Source of the DNA: CAZYSK01 sp964649415
GTDB lineage: Bacteria > Chloroflexota > Anaerolineae > B4-G1
DNA: 64,000 nt
Assembly: GCA_964649415.1 (NCBI GenBank)
Contig: CAZYSK010000003.1
Location: 62,001-126,000, forward strand
Direction of reading: 5' to 3'
The position numbers and the translations under genes were made by a program. A model generated the notes under the pieces. The model was not told the origin of the DNA, did not search any database, and saw only the letters and a list, made by a program, of their open reading frames with translations. Each line of letters begins with the position of its first letter. Within the stretch, counting starts at the first letter, position 1. Shown one piece after another: positions 25,619 to 34,781 of the stretch.

Positions 25619-26887
25619 TCATCCACCGATGGGCGGGCCGGCGATGGCCAAAGCGTACGCATCTGGGTCGAGCCAGCGCTGCGCGACGGCACGCACGCGC
25701 TCGGCGCTGATCTCGCCGATCAATCCCGCGTAACGCTTGAGGTAATCCAAGCCCAACTCGTAGCGCTCCATGTCGAGGATGGTACGCGCCACCCCCTCGT
25801 TGGTCTCCAACCGCAAGGGCAGGCTGCCCGTGATGAACGCCTTGTTATCGTCCAACTCATCCCCATCCACCAAATCCTCGCACAAGCGACGAATCTCAAC
25901 GCGGATACTCGCGATTGCGCGCTCCACGTTGGCCGGATTGACGCCAGCGACTACACGCCACGGACCAGGGCCTGGACCTCCATCCACACGGCTGAACGAA
26001 TAGTAGGCCAATCCCTGCTCGTCGCGCACGTTCTCCCCCAGACGGCCCATCAACCCGAAGACCCCCAGGATCGTGTTGGCCAAGAGCGCGTCCAGAAAGT
26101 CTGGCGAGGAGCGGGGGGGACCGGGATAGCCCAGGACAATGTCGGATTGGGTCTTGCCAGGGATAAGAACCGTTCGCTCGCGGACCTCGCTGACTCTCGG
26201 GACCTCGGGCAGAGCGTTGCGTTCATAGCCCTGGCCCTCCCAATCGCCAAGAGACTCCTCCATCTGCGCCAGTGCATCGGCGGTCTCCACGTCACCCACC
26301 ACGGCGACGACCATGCCCCGCGGGCCGTAGCCGCCAGTGTAGAACTGAGCCAGGTCATTCCGCTTGAGACTAGCAACTGTCTCGATGTAGCCAATGATAC
26401 TGCGCGCGTAGGGGTGCCCAGGAGGATACACCAGCTCGTGGAAGGTCAGACCTGCCATACGCCCGGTATCGTTAGGACGCTCCGCCAAGTCGGTCAGGAT
26501 CTCGCCACGCAGTCGCTCGATCTCATCCTCGACGAAGGCAGGATAGCGGAGCACGTCCGCCAGTATGGCCAATACCCGGGGCAGATCCTCAACCAAGCTC
26601 TTGGTGGCAAAACCAGTCGTGTACGTACCTGCACCGACGCCCACACTGGCGCCGACGGATTCCAACTCCTCGTAGACCTGCCCAAACGTGCGATGTGCAG
26701 TGCCACGCATCAGGGCACTAGCCGTGAAGGTGGCCAGTCCAGCCTGCTCGCACAGCTCGTCATAGGCTCCCACAGATAGGTAGCCACTGATGACGACCGA
26801 CGGATTGCTATGGTTTTCGCACACCAACACGACGATGCCATTGGGCAACTCGTGGCGCGTGATGTTCTCGGTTCCGGGAATGGACAT
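25619..26887 (-). CDS. M16-family peptidase-like protein lacking the zinc motif
   Basis: The 422-residue protein has the M16 two-lobed fold (HELPNGIVVLVCEN at the start; AYDELCEQAGLATFTASALMRGT where the catalytic helix should be). The HxxEH motif is absent, so it is probably the non-catalytic partner of the adjacent M16 peptidase, as in other bacterial alpha/beta pairs. The second domain keeps VVAVVGDV. AAGGAG precedes the ATG at 26887. It starts 36 nt after the catalytic partner's stop. Confidence 0.9.
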   Translation of the reverse strand: MSIPGTENITRHELPNGIVVLVCENHSNPSVVISGYLSVGAYDELCEQAGLATFTASALMRGTAHRTFGQVYEELESVGASVGVGAGTYTTGFATKSLVEDLPRVLAILADVLRYPAFVEDEIERLRGEILTDLAERPNDTGRMAGLTFHELVYPPGHPYARSIIGYIETVASLKRNDLAQFYTGGYGPRGMVVAVVGDVETADALAQMEESLGDWEGQGYERNALPEVPRVSEVRERTVLIPGKTQSDIVLGYPGPPRSSPDFLDALLANTILGVFGLMGRLGENVRDEQGLAYYSFSRVDGGPGPGPWRVVAGVNPANVERAIASIRVEIRRLCEDLVDGDELDDNKAFITGSLPLRLETNEGVARTILDMERYELGLDYLKRYAGLIGEISAERVRAVAQRWLDPDAYALAIAGPPIGG

Positions 26888-26923
26888 GGGGCTCCTTGTG
26901 CGACAAACGTGGCGCATGCGGCG

Positions 26924-28198
26924 CTACTGACCGTTCGTGGGGACGTACCATCCGACTGTGCGGTTCGACTGCCTGAGATACTTCTGCGCCACGCGCTGGA
27001 CATCCGCCACAGTGACAGCGCTGAGGTTAGCGATGTAATTCTCAAACCAGGTGTGATCGGCGAAGATCTCACTGAACCCCAACCACAGGGCCTGGCTGGT
27101 GACCGACTCACTGGAGTAGGCAAACTGCGCCTTGGCCTGCTTGATCGCCTTGGACAGCTCCTGCTGCGTGACCGGCTCAGCGATAACACGCTCGATTTCG
27201 GCATTCAGCGCCCCCTCCAGCTCGACCAGGGTACGACCGGCACGCACGACGGCGAAGATACTATACACAAAGGGATCCACCGCCGGGGTTAAGGAACCAG
27301 ATACAGCGATCGCAAACTCTGCCGCCACCAGCGCCCTGTACAGACGGCTGCTCTTGTTGGTCAGGCCGCCGCCGAAGAACGTCATGCCACTCGCCCCGGA
27401 GAGAATAGCATCGAGCACGGTCAAGGCGAAGAAGTCGGACTCCCGAACACTGGGGGCGCGAAATGCCATCTCGAAGTATGCGACCTGGCCCTCCCCCTCG
27501 CGTATCACCCTCCGCTCTCCCATTTGAGGCGGCTCAATCGCGCTCACGACCGGGATATCTAGGCCACGGGAAATAGCGCCAAACCGGCTCTCAATGAGAC
27601 GCACCATCTCGCCCGTGTCGAAGTCGCCCACAGCGACGGCCAGCGCGTTTTGGGGTGCGTAGTACGTACGATAGTGCGCGTGCAGTTGATCGCGCGTCAT
27701 TGTCTCCAGGTCGCACATGTGGCCAACGATGTCATTTCCGTAGGGATGGACGCGAAAGGTGGCTGCCATCAACTCCTCGTTGAGCAGAAACTCCGGCATG
27801 TTCTCAGCGCCCTGTCTCTCACTGATGATAACACTGCGCTCAGCAGCAACCTCTTCGGGGTCGAAGAGCGCGTTGGCCATACGATCGGCCTCAATACGCA
27901 ACGCCAACTCAACGTGGGCAGCGGGCAGCGTAGCGAAGTAGGTCGTGAAGTCATGCGCCGTCATGCCGTTGAACACTCCGCCATCTCGCGCGATGGCTTT
28001 CTCCGCTACGCCCTTGGGGAAAGTCGGTGTCCCCTTGAAAAGCATGTGTTCCACCCAGTGAGAGATACCGGTGATCCCTGTATACTCGTTGCGACTCCCC
28101 ACACGATACCAGACCCAGAAGCTAGCCACTGGAGCCGCGTGGAGCTCCTTGACCAGGATCGTCAGACCGTTGTCCAATGTCGTCTTGAGAAAACTCAC
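26924..28198 (-). CDS. M16-family zinc peptidase (catalytic)
   Basis: The 424-residue protein has an intact inverted zinc motif HWVEH (in GISHWVEHMLFKGT) followed about 75 residues later by the EAxRxxxxxF-type segment with E ligand. The C-terminal half is the second M16 domain (LAVAVGDFDTGEM). It has no signal peptide, so it is probably cytoplasmic. The preferred start is the second of two adjacent GTG codons (28198) behind GGGAGG; the frame opens at 28216. Confidence 0.92.
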   Translation of the reverse strand: MSFLKTTLDNGLTILVKELHAAPVASFWVWYRVGSRNEYTGITGISHWVEHMLFKGTPTFPKGVAEKAIARDGGVFNGMTAHDFTTYFATLPAAHVELALRIEADRMANALFDPEEVAAERSVIISERQGAENMPEFLLNEELMAATFRVHPYGNDIVGHMCDLETMTRDQLHAHYRTYYAPQNALAVAVGDFDTGEMVRLIESRFGAISRGLDIPVVSAIEPPQMGERRVIREGEGQVAYFEMAFRAPSVRESDFFALTVLDAILSGASGMTFFGGGLTNKSSRLYRALVAAEFAIAVSGSLTPAVDPFVYSIFAVVRAGRTLVELEGALNAEIERVIAEPVTQQELSKAIKQAKAQFAYSSESVTSQALWLGFSEIFADHTWFENYIANLSAVTVADVQRVAQKYLRQSNRTVGWYVPTNGQ

Positions 28199-28240
28199 CA
28201 CTACCTCCCACCACACCCGGAAAAGTGTCTGCTACGCCAC

Positions 28241-29545
28241 CTAGCACTCGTAGCCCCGCCCCACTCCCCGGTAGTAGAAACCCAGTTCCTGCATCATCTC
28301 GGGCTCGTAGATATTGCGCCCGTCTATGATTACAGGCCGGTTCATCAGATCGCGGATGCGAACCAGGTCAAGGTTCTTGAACTCGTTCCACTCAGTTACC
28401 ACAACAAGCGCATCACAGCCCGTCGCCAGGGCGTAGGCATCCTCGACCAACTCCGTGTCGGGCATCACCCGAGCGGCTACCTTCATCGCGACCGGATCAT
28501 AGGCACGCACTTGAGCACCTGCTGTACACAGCATGTGGGCCATGTGGGCAGAGGGAGCTTCGCGCATGTCGTCGGTATTCGGCTTGAACGCCAATCCAAG
28601 CAACCCGATCGTCTTGCCCCGTAGACCACCGAGGGCCTGCTCCAACTTGCGCACTGTCGCCCGACGCTGGTAGCTGTTGATCTCCATCACCGCACGAAGC
28701 AACTGCGGGTGTCGCCCTCTGATCTCCGCCATGTAGGCCAGTGCCCTCACATCCTTGGGAAAGCAACTGCCGCCGTACCCCACACCCGCATCGAGGAAGG
28801 CGGGGCCGATTCGTTTGTCGTACCCCATCCCCGTAGCGACTTCTTTGACGTCAGCTCCCATCGCCTCGCATATATTGGCAATCTCGTTGATGAAGGAGAT
28901 ACGTGTGGCCAGAAAGGCGTTAGAGGCATACTTGATCATCTCCGCGGTGCGCAAGTCGGTGATCATGATCGTCGCCCGCAGCGGAAGGTACAACTGGGCT
29001 ACCCTCTCCGCCGCCTCTCGACTCAACGAGCCCAACACCACCCGATCCGGGTACATGAAATCACTGATGGCGGATCCCTCACGAAGGAACTCTGGATTGG
29101 AGACCACGGCGACGTCCACACTGTTGCCGCGGGACTCGCGTATGATGTCGGCCACCCAATCGCCGGTCCCCACAGGGACGGTTGACTTGTTCACGATGAT
29201 CATTGGGTGATCCATCACGCCAGCAATCGAGCTGGCCGCCATGCGCACGTAGCGTAGATCTGCCTCGCCGTCCACTCCCTCCGGGGTCCCCACCGCGATG
29301 AACACAAACTCCGATTCGGCCAGCCCCTCCGCATACGAGGCTGTGAAGCCAAGCCTACCTGCTCGCACGTTGCGGGCCACCAATTCCTCCAGGCCAGGCT
29401 CGTAGATGGGCATTGCTCCCTGCTTCAGGTCCTCAATCTTCCCCTCGTTGATGTCCACGCAAGTGACCCGGTTGCCCAAATCAGCAAAGCAGACGCCGGT
29501 GACCAGCCCCACGTACCCGACGCCGATGACAGCGATGTTCTTCAT
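28241..29545 (-). CDS. UDP-glucose/GDP-mannose 6-dehydrogenase
   Basis: The 434-residue protein oxidises a nucleotide sugar to the uronic acid using NAD. NAD-binding Rossmann motif GVGYVGLVTG at the N-terminus, catalytic Cys in GGSCFPKD, and the C-terminal UDP-binding domain with GLAFKPNTDDMREAP. UDP-glucose is the commonest substrate, but UDP-GlcNAc or GDP-mannose relatives cannot be excluded. It runs divergently from the KAP gene with overlapping promoters. Confidence 0.93.
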   Translation of the reverse strand: MKNIAVIGVGYVGLVTGVCFADLGNRVTCVDINEGKIEDLKQGAMPIYEPGLEELVARNVRAGRLGFTASYAEGLAESEFVFIAVGTPEGVDGEADLRYVRMAASSIAGVMDHPMIIVNKSTVPVGTGDWVADIIRESRGNSVDVAVVSNPEFLREGSAISDFMYPDRVVLGSLSREAAERVAQLYLPLRATIMITDLRTAEMIKYASNAFLATRISFINEIANICEAMGADVKEVATGMGYDKRIGPAFLDAGVGYGGSCFPKDVRALAYMAEIRGRHPQLLRAVMEINSYQRRATVRKLEQALGGLRGKTIGLLGLAFKPNTDDMREAPSAHMAHMLCTAGAQVRAYDPVAMKVAARVMPDTELVEDAYALATGCDALVVVTEWNEFKNLDLVRIRDLMNRPVIIDGRNIYEPEMMQELGFYYRGVGRGYEC

Positions 29546-29578
29546 GCTTGTATACCCCCGATGCTCAAGTTGCGGGCA

Positions 29579-29607
29579 ATGATACCACGATCAGCAATTT
29601 GTACCAA
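29579..29607 (-). promoter_or_regulatory. Promoter of the nucleotide-sugar dehydrogenase gene
   Basis: Minus strand -35 TTGGTA (29607-29602), 17-nt spacer, -10 TATCAT with upstream TGG (29584-29579). Its -35 box overlaps that of the divergent KAP promoter. Confidence 0.65.
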
Positions 29608-29627
29608 GTCGCCAAGGTGGGTATAAT
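29599..29627 (+). promoter_or_regulatory. Promoter of the KAP-FGE gene
   Basis: -35 TTGTAC (29599-29604), 17-nt spacer, -10 TATAAT (29622-29627). The expected leader is about 97 nt before the ATG at 29731. Confidence 0.72.
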
Positions 29628-29730
29628 CCGTATGCTAGGTGCTGGACGCGCAACGTCGAAAGCCAGCACGCGCTGTCCATATCCAGGAACTCGCCGCCAC
29701 GAGCAAGTAGACAGACGAGGGGTAGGCAGA

Positions 29731-32076
29731 ATGAAAACAGTGACCGAGATGCACAGCCTGTGGACCGACCAGCCGATTCTGGGCACAAGACACGACCAGC
29801 TCAGCTTCTCCCACTATGCCGAAGTTCTGACCGAAGTGGTGCTCAGCGCAGACACGCCGATCACCATCGGCGTCTTCGGCCCATGGGGCAGCGGCAAGAC
29901 CAGCTTGATGCGGCTCATCGCCGAACAACTGATCAACCGTCGCACGACAGGGCACCGATGGGCGCGGGTCGTCTGGTTCAACGCCTGGCAATACGAGCGC
30001 GACCAAGGAGCACTCTGGCGGACGTTGCTACTGCGCGTGATCGAAGGACTCGAGAGCGAGCAACTCAGCAAGGAAGACGCACAGCAACTCGCGGACTGGC
30101 GAATGCGGCTGTACACCGACGTAGAGCGCACCGAGACGGGCTCCATCCAGATTGACTGGCCCAGTTTGGGCAAGGGCGTGTTGCATCTGGGGCTCTCGCT
30201 CCTCCCCACGCCAGCCACGTTTCTCGAACTGGTGCAATTGTTGCAGGGGGAAATGGGGACGCTGGAGGGAATCGTCTCAGCATTCGAGCGCGAGCGTACG
30301 GAGGTCTATCGCCGGCAGTTGATGCTGCTGGAAGAGTTCCAGGGCGGATTCGCTCACCTGGTGAGAGAATACGTCTGGAGTCGCAATGGCCTACTCGTGG
30401 TCTTCATCGACGACCTGGACCGTTGCCTACCTGGACGCGCGGTGGAGGTTCTTGAGGCGATCAAGCTGTTCCTCGACGTGAAAGGGTGCGTCTTCTTCGT
30501 CGCGGTCGATCGGGACATCATTGAGCGGGTGGTCCAGACACAGTATACCGGCTACCTGCTAGGAGAGGACGAAGGAGAAGACGCTGCACCTCCGGCAGGG
30601 CAGAGCTATCTGGAGAAGATCGTGCAGATACCTTTCCACCTGCCACCGCTTGAGGATGATCAGATCGCCGGTTTCATCGACCAGCACGACCCTGATCTGC
30701 CTCGTGGGTGCAGGGACATACTCTCGTTGGGCCTGGAGCCCAATCCACGCGTGGTCAAGCGCACACTCAATATCTTCAGGCTGTTGCTCAAGCTGGCCGA
30801 GCGCCGCATGGTGGAGGGCACCATCGGCCCCATCGTGCCTGAGCTTCTGGCCAAAATGGTCGTGATCCAGGCCCGCTACCACGACCTCTACCAAGACCTG
30901 CTGGAATACCCGAATCTCATCCAAGACCTCGAACTGGCCGCGCGGGAAGGTATGGAGGTGCAACGCCCCGTATCACCGTTTGCCGAGGAAACCCCCGAAG
31001 CGGTGACGCTGCTGGAACGGTACCTGCGTTATAAGCCACTACTGCGAATGCTGCGGGTGGAACCGGCCTTCGCGGACCTGACACGAGAACAGATCACGGC
31101 CTACATCTACCTCACCCGCACCACCAGCAAAGAGACCGGACACGCCCGCAGAATGGAGGCCGCCCGGCTTTGGCAGGACCTGTTGAGCAACGATCCCACC
31201 CGCCTGCGGTCTGCCGTGGTCACCGTCCAAGCAGAAGGCCTAGCATCCGAGTACATCGAGGCTCTGATGCAGCAAATCTCAACTGAATCGGAAGCCAGCG
31301 TTTCGGAACGCATCTCGGCCGGCACGGCCGTGGCGTATTTGGGTGATCCTCGCGACCTTGATAAGATGGTAGACGTACCCGGTGGCGAATTCGAGTATAG
31401 TGAAGAGGGGGAACTGACATACGTGATGGCATATCGCATCGGCCGCTATCCGGTCACGAATGCCCAATACGCCCGTTTTCTTGCCGCTCATCCCTCCCAT
31501 CCCGTGCCCTACCTCGAGGAAGTGTGGGCCGAACCGTACAACTGGGATCCCCACACGCGCGTCTATCCCGAGGAGAAGGCCAACCACCCTGTCGTGCTTG
31601 TGAGTTGGGAGGACGCCTGCGCCTACTGCGAATGGGCCGGTGTACGACTGCCCACTGAGATGGAATGGGAGAAAGCTGCCCGAGGGGAGGATGGCCGAGC
31701 CTACCCCTGGGGAGACACGTTCAGCTCCGACCGGGCAAACGTGCGTGAGGGCGGAGTAGGGAGTACAACGCCGGTGGGCGTCTATCCAGATGGGGCCAGC
31801 CCATACGAGTTGCTCGATTGTGCGGGGAACGTGTGGGAATGGACATCCGAGCAAGTGGGGAAGAACCAAATCGTCATTCGTGGCGGTTCATGGAACTTCC
31901 ACGCCAAGGATGCACGGTGCACCTCTCGCGACTACAGCCACCCCGGCCACCGCTCCAACCGTATTGGCTTTCGCGTGGTCACCGGCCCGCGTCCCCAGAC
32001 CGGGACGCGCGAGACCCCAGACGCGCACAATGGAGACAACCAACTCAAGATGGAACCTGTCTCGAATCTCACTTAG
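29731..32076 (+). CDS. KAP-family P-loop NTPase fused to a formylglycine-generating-enzyme-like (SUMF1) domain
   Basis: 781 residues. Residues about 20-330 are a KAP NTPase: Walker A GPWGSGKT (50-57), the FNAWQYE signature, and Walker B VVFIDDLDRC with Asp227/Asp228. A hydrophobic patch (about 148-165) sits in the usual KAP membrane-insertion region. A helical linker follows. Residues about 547-765 are an FGE/SUMF1-type C-type-lectin-like fold (YRIGRYPVTNAQYARFL, LPTEMEWEKAARG, AGNVWEWTSE, IRGGSW, NRIGFRVV). Only one Cys is near the place of the FGE catalytic pair (RCTSRDY), so binding rather than formylglycine formation is likelier. The ATG at 29731 follows GAGGGG. KAP and FGE domains each occur in anti-phage and signalling NTPases; this gene's role is unknown. 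It overlaps der convergently by 8 nt. Confidence 0.88.
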   Translation: MKTVTEMHSLWTDQPILGTRHDQLSFSHYAEVLTEVVLSADTPITIGVFGPWGSGKTSLMRLIAEQLINRRTTGHRWARVVWFNAWQYERDQGALWRTLLLRVIEGLESEQLSKEDAQQLADWRMRLYTDVERTETGSIQIDWPSLGKGVLHLGLSLLPTPATFLELVQLLQGEMGTLEGIVSAFERERTEVYRRQLMLLEEFQGGFAHLVREYVWSRNGLLVVFIDDLDRCLPGRAVEVLEAIKLFLDVKGCVFFVAVDRDIIERVVQTQYTGYLLGEDEGEDAAPPAGQSYLEKIVQIPFHLPPLEDDQIAGFIDQHDPDLPRGCRDILSLGLEPNPRVVKRTLNIFRLLLKLAERRMVEGTIGPIVPELLAKMVVIQARYHDLYQDLLEYPNLIQDLELAAREGMEVQRPVSPFAEETPEAVTLLERYLRYKPLLRMLRVEPAFADLTREQITAYIYLTRTTSKETGHARRMEAARLWQDLLSNDPTRLRSAVVTVQAEGLASEYIEALMQQISTESEASVSERISAGTAVAYLGDPRDLDKMVDVPGGEFEYSEEGELTYVMAYRIGRYPVTNAQYARFLAAHPSHPVPYLEEVWAEPYNWDPHTRVYPEEKANHPVVLVSWEDACAYCEWAGVRLPTEMEWEKAARGEDGRAYPWGDTFSSDRANVREGGVGSTTPVGVYPDGASPYELLDCAGNVWEWTSEQVGKNQIVIRGGSWNFHAKDARCTSRDYSHPGHRSNRIGFRVVTGPRPQTGTRETPDAHNGDNQLKMEPVSNLT

Positions 32077-33478
32077 GCGCTGTGTTTTCGTCCCGGCGTC
32101 CGCGCTTTCGAAACACCAGCCGGAGTGGGGTGCCAGGGAACCCGTACGCCTTCCGCAACTGATTCTCCAGGTAGCGCTCATAGCTGAAGTGCACCAGGTC
32201 CGTATCGTTGACATGAAAGACGAAGGTCGGCGGGTCTACGCCTGGTTGGCTGACATAGTAGATGTTGAGTTTTCTGCCCCGTTTACTCGGCGGTGCGTGG
32301 CGATCCAGTGCATCCCGCACAAGCCGGTTGAGTGGGCCGGTGGGAATGCGCTGAAAGCGCGCTCCATATACGTCCAAGGCCTTCGGCACGACCTGATGCA
32401 CCCGCCGACCGGTGAGCGCCGAGACGAAGAGAACCGGTACGTAGTCAAGGAAACGTAGCGCCTTCCGTAACCACTCGGTGTATTCCGCCGTGGTCAGCGG
32501 TTCGCCCGATTCGGCGGCCTCCTTGTTCACCGCATCCCACTTGTTGATCAGCACCACGACGCTGGCCCATTCATCAAGGATCAGGCTGGCCACGTGCGTA
32601 TCCTGGGCGGTCACCCCCTCGAAGCCATCTATCACCATCAAGGCCACGTCGGCTCGTTGAATCGCCCGGAGCGCCCGCAGAACACTGTAGTGCTCTACCC
32701 CACGTTCAATCTTGCCCCGCCGGCGAATGCCGGCCGTGTCAATCAACGTGATCGGCGTTCCCTCCCACTCCATATACGTGTCAATAGCATCTCGAGTGGT
32801 CCCAGGTATGGGGCTCACGATAGCCCGCTCCTCGCCGAGTAGCTTGTTCAGCAGCGACGATTTGCCCACATTGGGACGGCCAACGATAGCCAGTTTGACG
32901 CTTTCGTCCTCGACCTCGGGCTCAGAAGGAGATAGCACCTCAATCACATCGTCCAGAAGGTCGGCGACGCCGGTGCCATGCAGAGCCGAGACCGGGTAGA
33001 CGGCTTCCAGGCCCAGGGCGTAGAACTCCAACGCGGCCTGGCGCAGACGTAGGTTGTCCGCCTTGTTTGCTGCCAAGAAGACGGGACAGGAGGAACGACG
33101 GAGGATGCCTGCTACCTCCTCGTCGCCGGCCGTCATGCCACTGGCCGCATCGGTAACGAAGACAATGACGTCCGCTGCATCAATCGCCTGCTCGGCCTGG
33201 CTACGCATCAGAGAGATGAAGGGAGCGGAGTCCTGGGCAAGCACACGATAGGGACCGGGGCGTCTCCCGGCCACGACGGTCTGGGGCAGCACCTCAATAC
33301 CCCCGGTATCCACCACGGTGAACGAGATCCCACCCCATTCGGCAGGCGCGTGCAGCCGGTCACGCGTGGTACCAGGCCGGTCGTGGACCACCGCCAACCG
33401 CCGACCAGCGATCCGGTTGAAGAGCGTGGACTTACCTACGTTGGGTCGCCCCACCAGGGCGATAATCGGTTTAGCCAT
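32069..33478 (-). CDS. der: Ribosome-associated GTPase Der (EngA)
   Basis: The 469-residue protein has two GTPase domains in tandem: GRPNVGKSTLFN with DTGG at the N-terminus, and GRPNVGKSSLLN with DTAG in the middle. NKxD motifs are present in both (NKAD; NKWD). The C-terminal KH-like domain follows. Der acts in 50S subunit assembly. The first GTPase domain carries a slightly enlarged loop (VVAGRRPGPYRVLAQD). The 3' end overlaps the convergent KAP-FGE gene. Confidence 0.97.
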   Translation of the reverse strand: MAKPIIALVGRPNVGKSTLFNRIAGRRLAVVHDRPGTTRDRLHAPAEWGGISFTVVDTGGIEVLPQTVVAGRRPGPYRVLAQDSAPFISLMRSQAEQAIDAADVIVFVTDAASGMTAGDEEVAGILRRSSCPVFLAANKADNLRLRQAALEFYALGLEAVYPVSALHGTGVADLLDDVIEVLSPSEPEVEDESVKLAIVGRPNVGKSSLLNKLLGEERAIVSPIPGTTRDAIDTYMEWEGTPITLIDTAGIRRRGKIERGVEHYSVLRALRAIQRADVALMVIDGFEGVTAQDTHVASLILDEWASVVVLINKWDAVNKEAAESGEPLTTAEYTEWLRKALRFLDYVPVLFVSALTGRRVHQVVPKALDVYGARFQRIPTGPLNRLVRDALDRHAPPSKRGRKLNIYYVSQPGVDPPTFVFHVNDTDLVHFSYERYLENQLRKAYGFPGTPLRLVFRKRGRRDENTAPK

Positions 33479-33542
33479 ATATCAACCACACATGCCCGGG
33501 CGCGTTCCCCGCGCCCTTCCACAAACCAGGCAGTCTGCCGGG

Positions 33543-34781
33543 TTACCCATCAGCCGGAGTTGCCGATGGAGCGGTGAAAACCTCCACCTGCACGGTGGCC
33601 GACAGAATACTCTGAGCACTCACTCCCTGCGGCAGGACCAACTCCGGCTCGACCTGGTGCGTCCCAGGGGGCAGTTTGAACAAGTCCAGGACCAGACGCG
33701 CGTCGCCATCCTCCAACGCCTCCAAGACAGGCAACGGTCCGCTCAGGATGAACTCGATGGATTCCGGCGATACAGTGGCCGTGAGGCCGGGGCCAAGGCC
33801 CTGAAGCTCTGGCACAAGCTCCACCGTCACACTGCTCTGAATCGCCTCGATGGAGACCTCCACCACGGGTTGCTGCCCGGTGACGACCGCGACGTTCGGC
33901 GGCACGCTCAATGCCGGGCGCTCGACAACGTCAGCCTGGGCTCCCTCCAGATCTACGGGCTCAGTTTCTATGTAGCCTGGAAGCGCAGCGATTACGTCAG
34001 GAATGCCAAAGACCGTGACACTAGGCGGATCAACGGAGATGTCGGTGATGCGATAGCCCGGGGCAACCTCACCCTCGGGAACTACCTTGACCGCAAGAAT
34101 GCGGTAATAGCCCGAGAGCTCAATGGGGACACGCACAGTGACCACATCGGGTGTCAACGCGACGTAGGGCACGGGCTGTTCCTCATCGTCACGAAGCCGC
34201 AGCGGGAGATCCTGTCCGACGTCAGCAGTGACGTCCTGGACAGAGACCTGCGCATGAGCTTCGACGACTTGAGCCACGTAGGTGCTGGGACCCGTCACGG
34301 TCACGTGGCTTGGGCTCAAGATCGGTGCCCGCATAAGATACCCCAGCGTCGGCTCACCCTGTATCTGCACGCGCACAGGCACAATCTGCTCTGTTTCAAC
34401 CGCCAGCTCGAGGGATGTGGATGCAGGGTCAACCAGTACCACCCTTGATGGACCTTTCTCCAGCGTCACCTGCACCGGTACTTCGTGTACCCCTGTATCC
34501 AGCCCCGACAGATCAACGACGGCGGAGAAATCGTCCACCCTGAGAGAATTCCATACCGACTGAGGAGCGCGGATCGTCACCTGTGCACGGTCGTCGAAAT
34601 CGCCCACAATGACCATGCCACCCGGCAGTCCAGATGGTGTGACTGGAACAGACTGAGGGTAGCGCTGTTCGAGAGTAGGGTCCTCCTGCTCCACAGCCGC
34701 GACCCAAGCCAGAGCAGCTAGAATGAGTGCCAGTAACATCAACGGCGCAGCACCCATTATCCAGCGCAACGCAGACTTCAC
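33543..34781 (-). CDS. cdaR: YbbR-domain protein, CdaR-type regulator of diadenylate cyclase
   Basis: The 412-residue protein has one N-terminal membrane helix (about 9-30) and then a chain of YbbR-type beta domains outside the membrane, with recurring segments such as VTIRAPQSVW and VTVTGPSTYV. CdaR proteins bind and modulate CdaA. Its start overlaps the cdaA stop by 4 nt (34778-34781), the standard coupled arrangement. The gene symbol is by family and context. Confidence 0.88.
   Translation of the reverse strand: MKSALRWIMGAAPLMLLALILAALAWVAAVEQEDPTLEQRYPQSVPVTPSGLPGGMVIVGDFDDRAQVTIRAPQSVWNSLRVDDFSAVVDLSGLDTGVHEVPVQVTLEKGPSRVVLVDPASTSLELAVETEQIVPVRVQIQGEPTLGYLMRAPILSPSHVTVTGPSTYVAQVVEAHAQVSVQDVTADVGQDLPLRLRDDEEQPVPYVALTPDVVTVRVPIELSGYYRILAVKVVPEGEVAPGYRITDISVDPPSVTVFGIPDVIAALPGYIETEPVDLEGAQADVVERPALSVPPNVAVVTGQQPVVEVSIEAIQSSVTVELVPELQGLGPGLTATVSPESIEFILSGPLPVLEALEDGDARLVLDLFKLPPGTHQVEPELVLPQGVSAQSILSATVQVEVFTAPSATPADG

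Noticed and set aside
29731..32076. Active formylglycine-generating enzyme
   Set aside because: Only one Cys lies near the position of the catalytic Cys pair, and no sulfatase gene is in the window.
33318..34448. A 376-codon plus-strand frame opposite cdaR
   Set aside because: No domain and no ribosome site; the opposite strand carries the cdaA-coupled YbbR protein.
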